Below are positions 61,600 to 64,000 of a DNA stretch of 64,000 nt, one piece after another. The stretch is taken from the NCBI RefSeq assembly GCF_030253575.1, contig NC_080558.1, positions 6,396,001 through 6,460,000 of the forward strand, given 5' to 3'. This stretch comes from Rhododendron vialii (lineage: Eukaryota; Streptophyta; Magnoliopsida; Ericales; Ericaceae). The notes below the pieces were generated by a model. The model saw only the letters and a list, made by a program, of their open reading frames with translations, was not told the DNA's origin and made no database searches. A program made the position numbers and the translations under genes. Within the stretch, counting starts at the first letter, position 1; each line of letters begins with the position of its first letter.

Positions 61600-62040
61600 C
61601 CATATGAACTCGATGGACACTTCGTTATATGCAGGTGAGATCAAACTCAACACAAATGGCTGCTGGTATGACTTTAATGGAAGACCAAGATTGAAGTCCT
61701 CTTCCTTGACTGGGAAGGAGATTGGGTTCTGGCCTACTCTACTATGGTCAGCTAAGGAGCAGCTCGAGTTTGGAGTCGAAAGTTCTTCCACATGTAAATC
61801 GGACTTCGTTAAAACTGTGAAACTTATCGACGAGGGTCCTCTTCCTAGCCATACTTATCATGCAAGCTTTGATTCAAGACTCGAAAAATCCTCCTAAACC
61901 GTACTGGAGCCACTCTCTCTCACATTTATCGTGAAGCAAACCAGAGCGCTGATCATTTAGCAAGTATTTGAGCTGAACAAGCAGAAAGACCTTGTGGTGA
62001 CAGAGGATATGCCGCCACTGGCGAGGCGTTTCTGTTATTG
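61600..62040 (+). pseudogene. RNase H-like domain fragment (plant RVT_3 type)
   Basis: Plus-strand frames carry GEIKLNTNGCWYDFNGRP (the first-Asp motif LNTDG has Asn in place of Asp), VKLIDEGPLPSH, and, in a second frame, THIYREANQSADHLA-like text read here as SHIYREANQSADHLAS. These are hallmarks of the RNase H domain at the end of plant LINE-type ORFs and related cellular genes. The glycine-rich middle is degraded, there is a frame change near 61890, and a TGA near 61970. It is non-functional, with no reverse transcriptase nearby. Confidence 0.7.
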
Positions 62041-62196
62041 AAGCCCGGTGTTAGAATTAACTAGTTTTAGTTTGTTGTTTTCCAGCTTTCTCTTGTAGCT
62101 GGCTCGACTCTATTATTGTTTTTCCCCTACAAGACTTTGTGGCTTTGAAGGGTTTATGAATTTCCAAACTACCAAAAAATAGAGGTTCTACACGCA

Positions 62197-62435
62197 CGAG
62201 ATCCCCTGTCCGACCTCCTTCCGGACAGGGGCCGGTCCGACCCTCTCTTGGCCATTGATCTCGCAAATCAACAGCTGATGTGGGCCGAGCACTTCTTGCT
62301 CCAAAACGACGTCGTTTTGAGCAAGAAGTGTTCAGCCCATCTCAGCCGTTGATTTGTGAGATCACCGGCCGAGAAGGATGGGACAGGTGCCTGTCCTGAA
62401 GGGGGTCGGACAAGGGATCCGAACTCGGTTGTACA
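62197..62435. mobile_element. Foldback element with 18-bp perfect central palindrome
   Basis: The two arms of about 110 bp are imperfect reverse complements (GATCCCCTGTCCGACCTCCT at the left, complement of the right-hand GGGGGTCGGACAAGGGATC). They meet at CAAAACGACGTCGTTTTG (62302-62319). Flanking the centre, GAGCACTTCTTGCTC pairs with GAGCAAGAAGTGTTC. No open frame was seen. Confidence 0.8.
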
Positions 62436-62469
62436 GGGTTTTTCGATGCACCAAGGAGCCAATTAGCCA

Positions 62470-63535
62470 AAACCTGACTTCAGCTAATTCAAGTTGATCC
62501 ATAAACAATCTGGTATAAAATTGTCCATGATCCTAAACCATGAAGTATTTCTTTTTGGTTTTTTGTTACTTATAAATTTGGCGAGGCTTTTGTGAATTCC
62601 TAAAGGAACAAAAACGTCTACTATTCGTTCCTTTCGTGCGTATAAAGAGACTTGAGTTTCTGAGTTTGGTTGGATAATCAACTATCCCTGGCGATGAGTT
62701 GCCCATGTGACAATATTTGATGACAAGGGTGTGCCAGTGCTAGTCTAATTTGGCAACTAAAATGGGCTAGAAAAATATATATGAAGAACTACAAATCCTT
62801 AAACAACTTAGTTACGCAAATTATTTGAATGTTCTATATGAAAGCTAGCTTCAAACTCAAAAATTGCAAGCCAGAAAAGGCTGATCAGAAATTCAGAATC
62901 CACATCTATAAATACACCATTAGTTACAATAACATATGAATGATGACAAAGGGAAAGAAAAGACAATGCAAGAAGATCAAGCATACGATAATTGTGAAAA
63001 TGTCGTCCTCGTGTCAAGGTAAATATTACGGAGTACTACATTTTAGTGCTAAGTTGGCTAATGCTTTGTTTGTGTTCGGGAAAATATTTTTCCGGGAAAC
63101 ATTATGTATTTTCTTGTACTTGATGTGTCGAAAACCAAAACTCAAAGGTAAAATGCGTTTTAGAGATTTAACACTACTACCACACCATCATCAATACAAC
63201 TCAACCACAAACCACTGCTGCCGCTGCCACTCGGCCACCAGCACACCTGGTAGAATAATTCTTTTCAAGGTTGCTAGCAAAAACAAAATTCCTTTTTCTG
63301 TGTAAAGCATTTTTTCACAACCTTTTTCACTGGAGATATTTTTGTTGGTCCGAAACAAATGGAGCGCAAGTCTGTTGTTGCATTACTTATTTGTTAGTAG
63401 CTAATACAATATGTCTAACATGTTCCTAAAAAAAAAAAAAAAATAGTCACTTGTGTTCTTGGTTTTCTTATCTCTCTCTCCTTAAAACCAAGTCCAATAC
63501 TGGTATCAAAATAACTTTACCAAAGTTATTTTTGG
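62470..63535. other. No gene recognised
   Basis: The stretch is AT-rich; short frames are unremarkable. A 19-base TCAGCTAATTCAA-type phrase near 62483 also occurs near 54578, hinting at a dispersed repeat. Confidence 0.4.
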
Positions 63536-63650
63536 AAAATGATATTGGCACTCTAAAAATTGATGCAGGCACTCCAAAAAAAAAAGTGGCTATGGAATTA
63601 CACTAGTTTTGGAGTGCCTATATCAATTTTTGAAGTGTCAATATTATTTA
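63536..63650. mobile_element. 115-bp MITE-like inverted repeat
   Basis: The left end ATGATATTGGCACTCTAAAA and right end (complement) ATAATATTGACACTTCAAAA are inverted. Both continue into AATTGAT and GGCACTCC. No target duplication was established. The remaining 63651-64000 holds nothing recognised. Confidence 0.65.
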
Positions 63651-64000
63651 CCTTATTTTTTAGCTAGCTACATTTTTTTTGTCTTATAGTATTAAAAGCA
63701 TTTATACTATCCAAGCCTTTTTCCCAATAAGAGTATCAACTTCTTCCCCATGAGATTTGAACACACAAACTGACTGCAGCTAAATAACCGTCAGGCCAAG
63801 TGCCGGAGTTGGCTAGCTATAATTTCAAGTACTAAAAAATTGATAGGAGTAATATTGTTGCACTAGGTAGGTGTTGTTGGGTTCGGAGTATTCTCATGGA
63901 TTTGATTATATAATGTCACTTTTTGTGACTCTAAAAATAAACTTGCGAGTTCGATGTTAAATGTTATAAAACACTTAATTAAAGCCCCTCACTAACACCA

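Overview
The window is nuclear DNA of a flowering plant, most likely a eudicot. It holds a restorer-like P-class PPR gene family, short AT-rich introns with plant-type splice sites, an ALP1/HARBI1-like transposase gene, a Ty3 retroelement of the Tat/Ogre type primed by tRNA-Arg, many MITE-like elements and long CT/AT and AT/AC microsatellites. The species cannot be named from sequence alone. Gene density is low, and most gene-like tracts are decayed copies produced by local duplication.

Layout. 1-9.7 kb: one intact PPR gene (minus strand) flanked by two diverged copies of a roughly 0.7-1.3 kb segment. 9.76-11.5 kb: a three-exon PIF/Harbinger-type nuclease gene (minus strand), open after splicing. 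15.3-21.4 kb: an ALG2 (alpha-mannosyltransferase) locus with promoter and exons 2-8, but exon 1 is missing and exons 7 and 8 are out of phase. 22.2-25.6 kb: the decayed C-terminal end of APC6/CDC16 (minus strand). 28.2-44.4 kb: a 16.2-kb tandem array. 44.4-45.8 kb: remains of an IDM1/ROS4-like PHD-finger gene that the array interrupts. 47.9-49.1 kb: a small two-exon membrane-protein gene head-to-head with the ALG2 promoter and the ALG2 exon 1 that the first locus lacks. 49.1-52.1 kb: a PPR pseudogene fused directly to ALG2 intron 1 and split by a 1.4-kb solo LTR. 57.9-61.0 kb: a third PPR copy, also a pseudogene, inside a segment paralogous to 3.1-6.8 kb. 61.6-64 kb: an RNase H-like retroelement fragment and small inverted-repeat elements.

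The most unusual object is the 16.2-kb array. Its period is about 2.68 kb. Each period has a GC-rich (GGGCC-rich) hAT-like element E of about 0.4 kb with terminal inverted repeat TAAGGGTCATCAT, followed by two roughly 1.14-kb foldback units, A and B, whose central segments lie in opposite orientation. Inner E copies are flanked by TTTACACT. The outermost 5' end (first E) and outermost 3' end (last E) are instead flanked by a different exact 8-bp direct repeat, GTCAAAAG. The two outer E copies also share sequence variants that the inner copies lack. The whole array therefore looks like one insertion into the PHD-finger gene, either a macrotransposon or a circle integrated through a resident E element. 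A truncated Tat-type retrotransposon has since replaced about 2.1 kb of the array. Its LTR carries eleven dispersed CGCGCGATGG-type palindromic sites.

Likely functional protein genes are few: the PPR gene at 5.3-7.2 kb, the Harbinger-type gene (with an E-to-D change at the third catalytic position) and the 57-residue membrane protein. The rest is pseudogenes and repeats.
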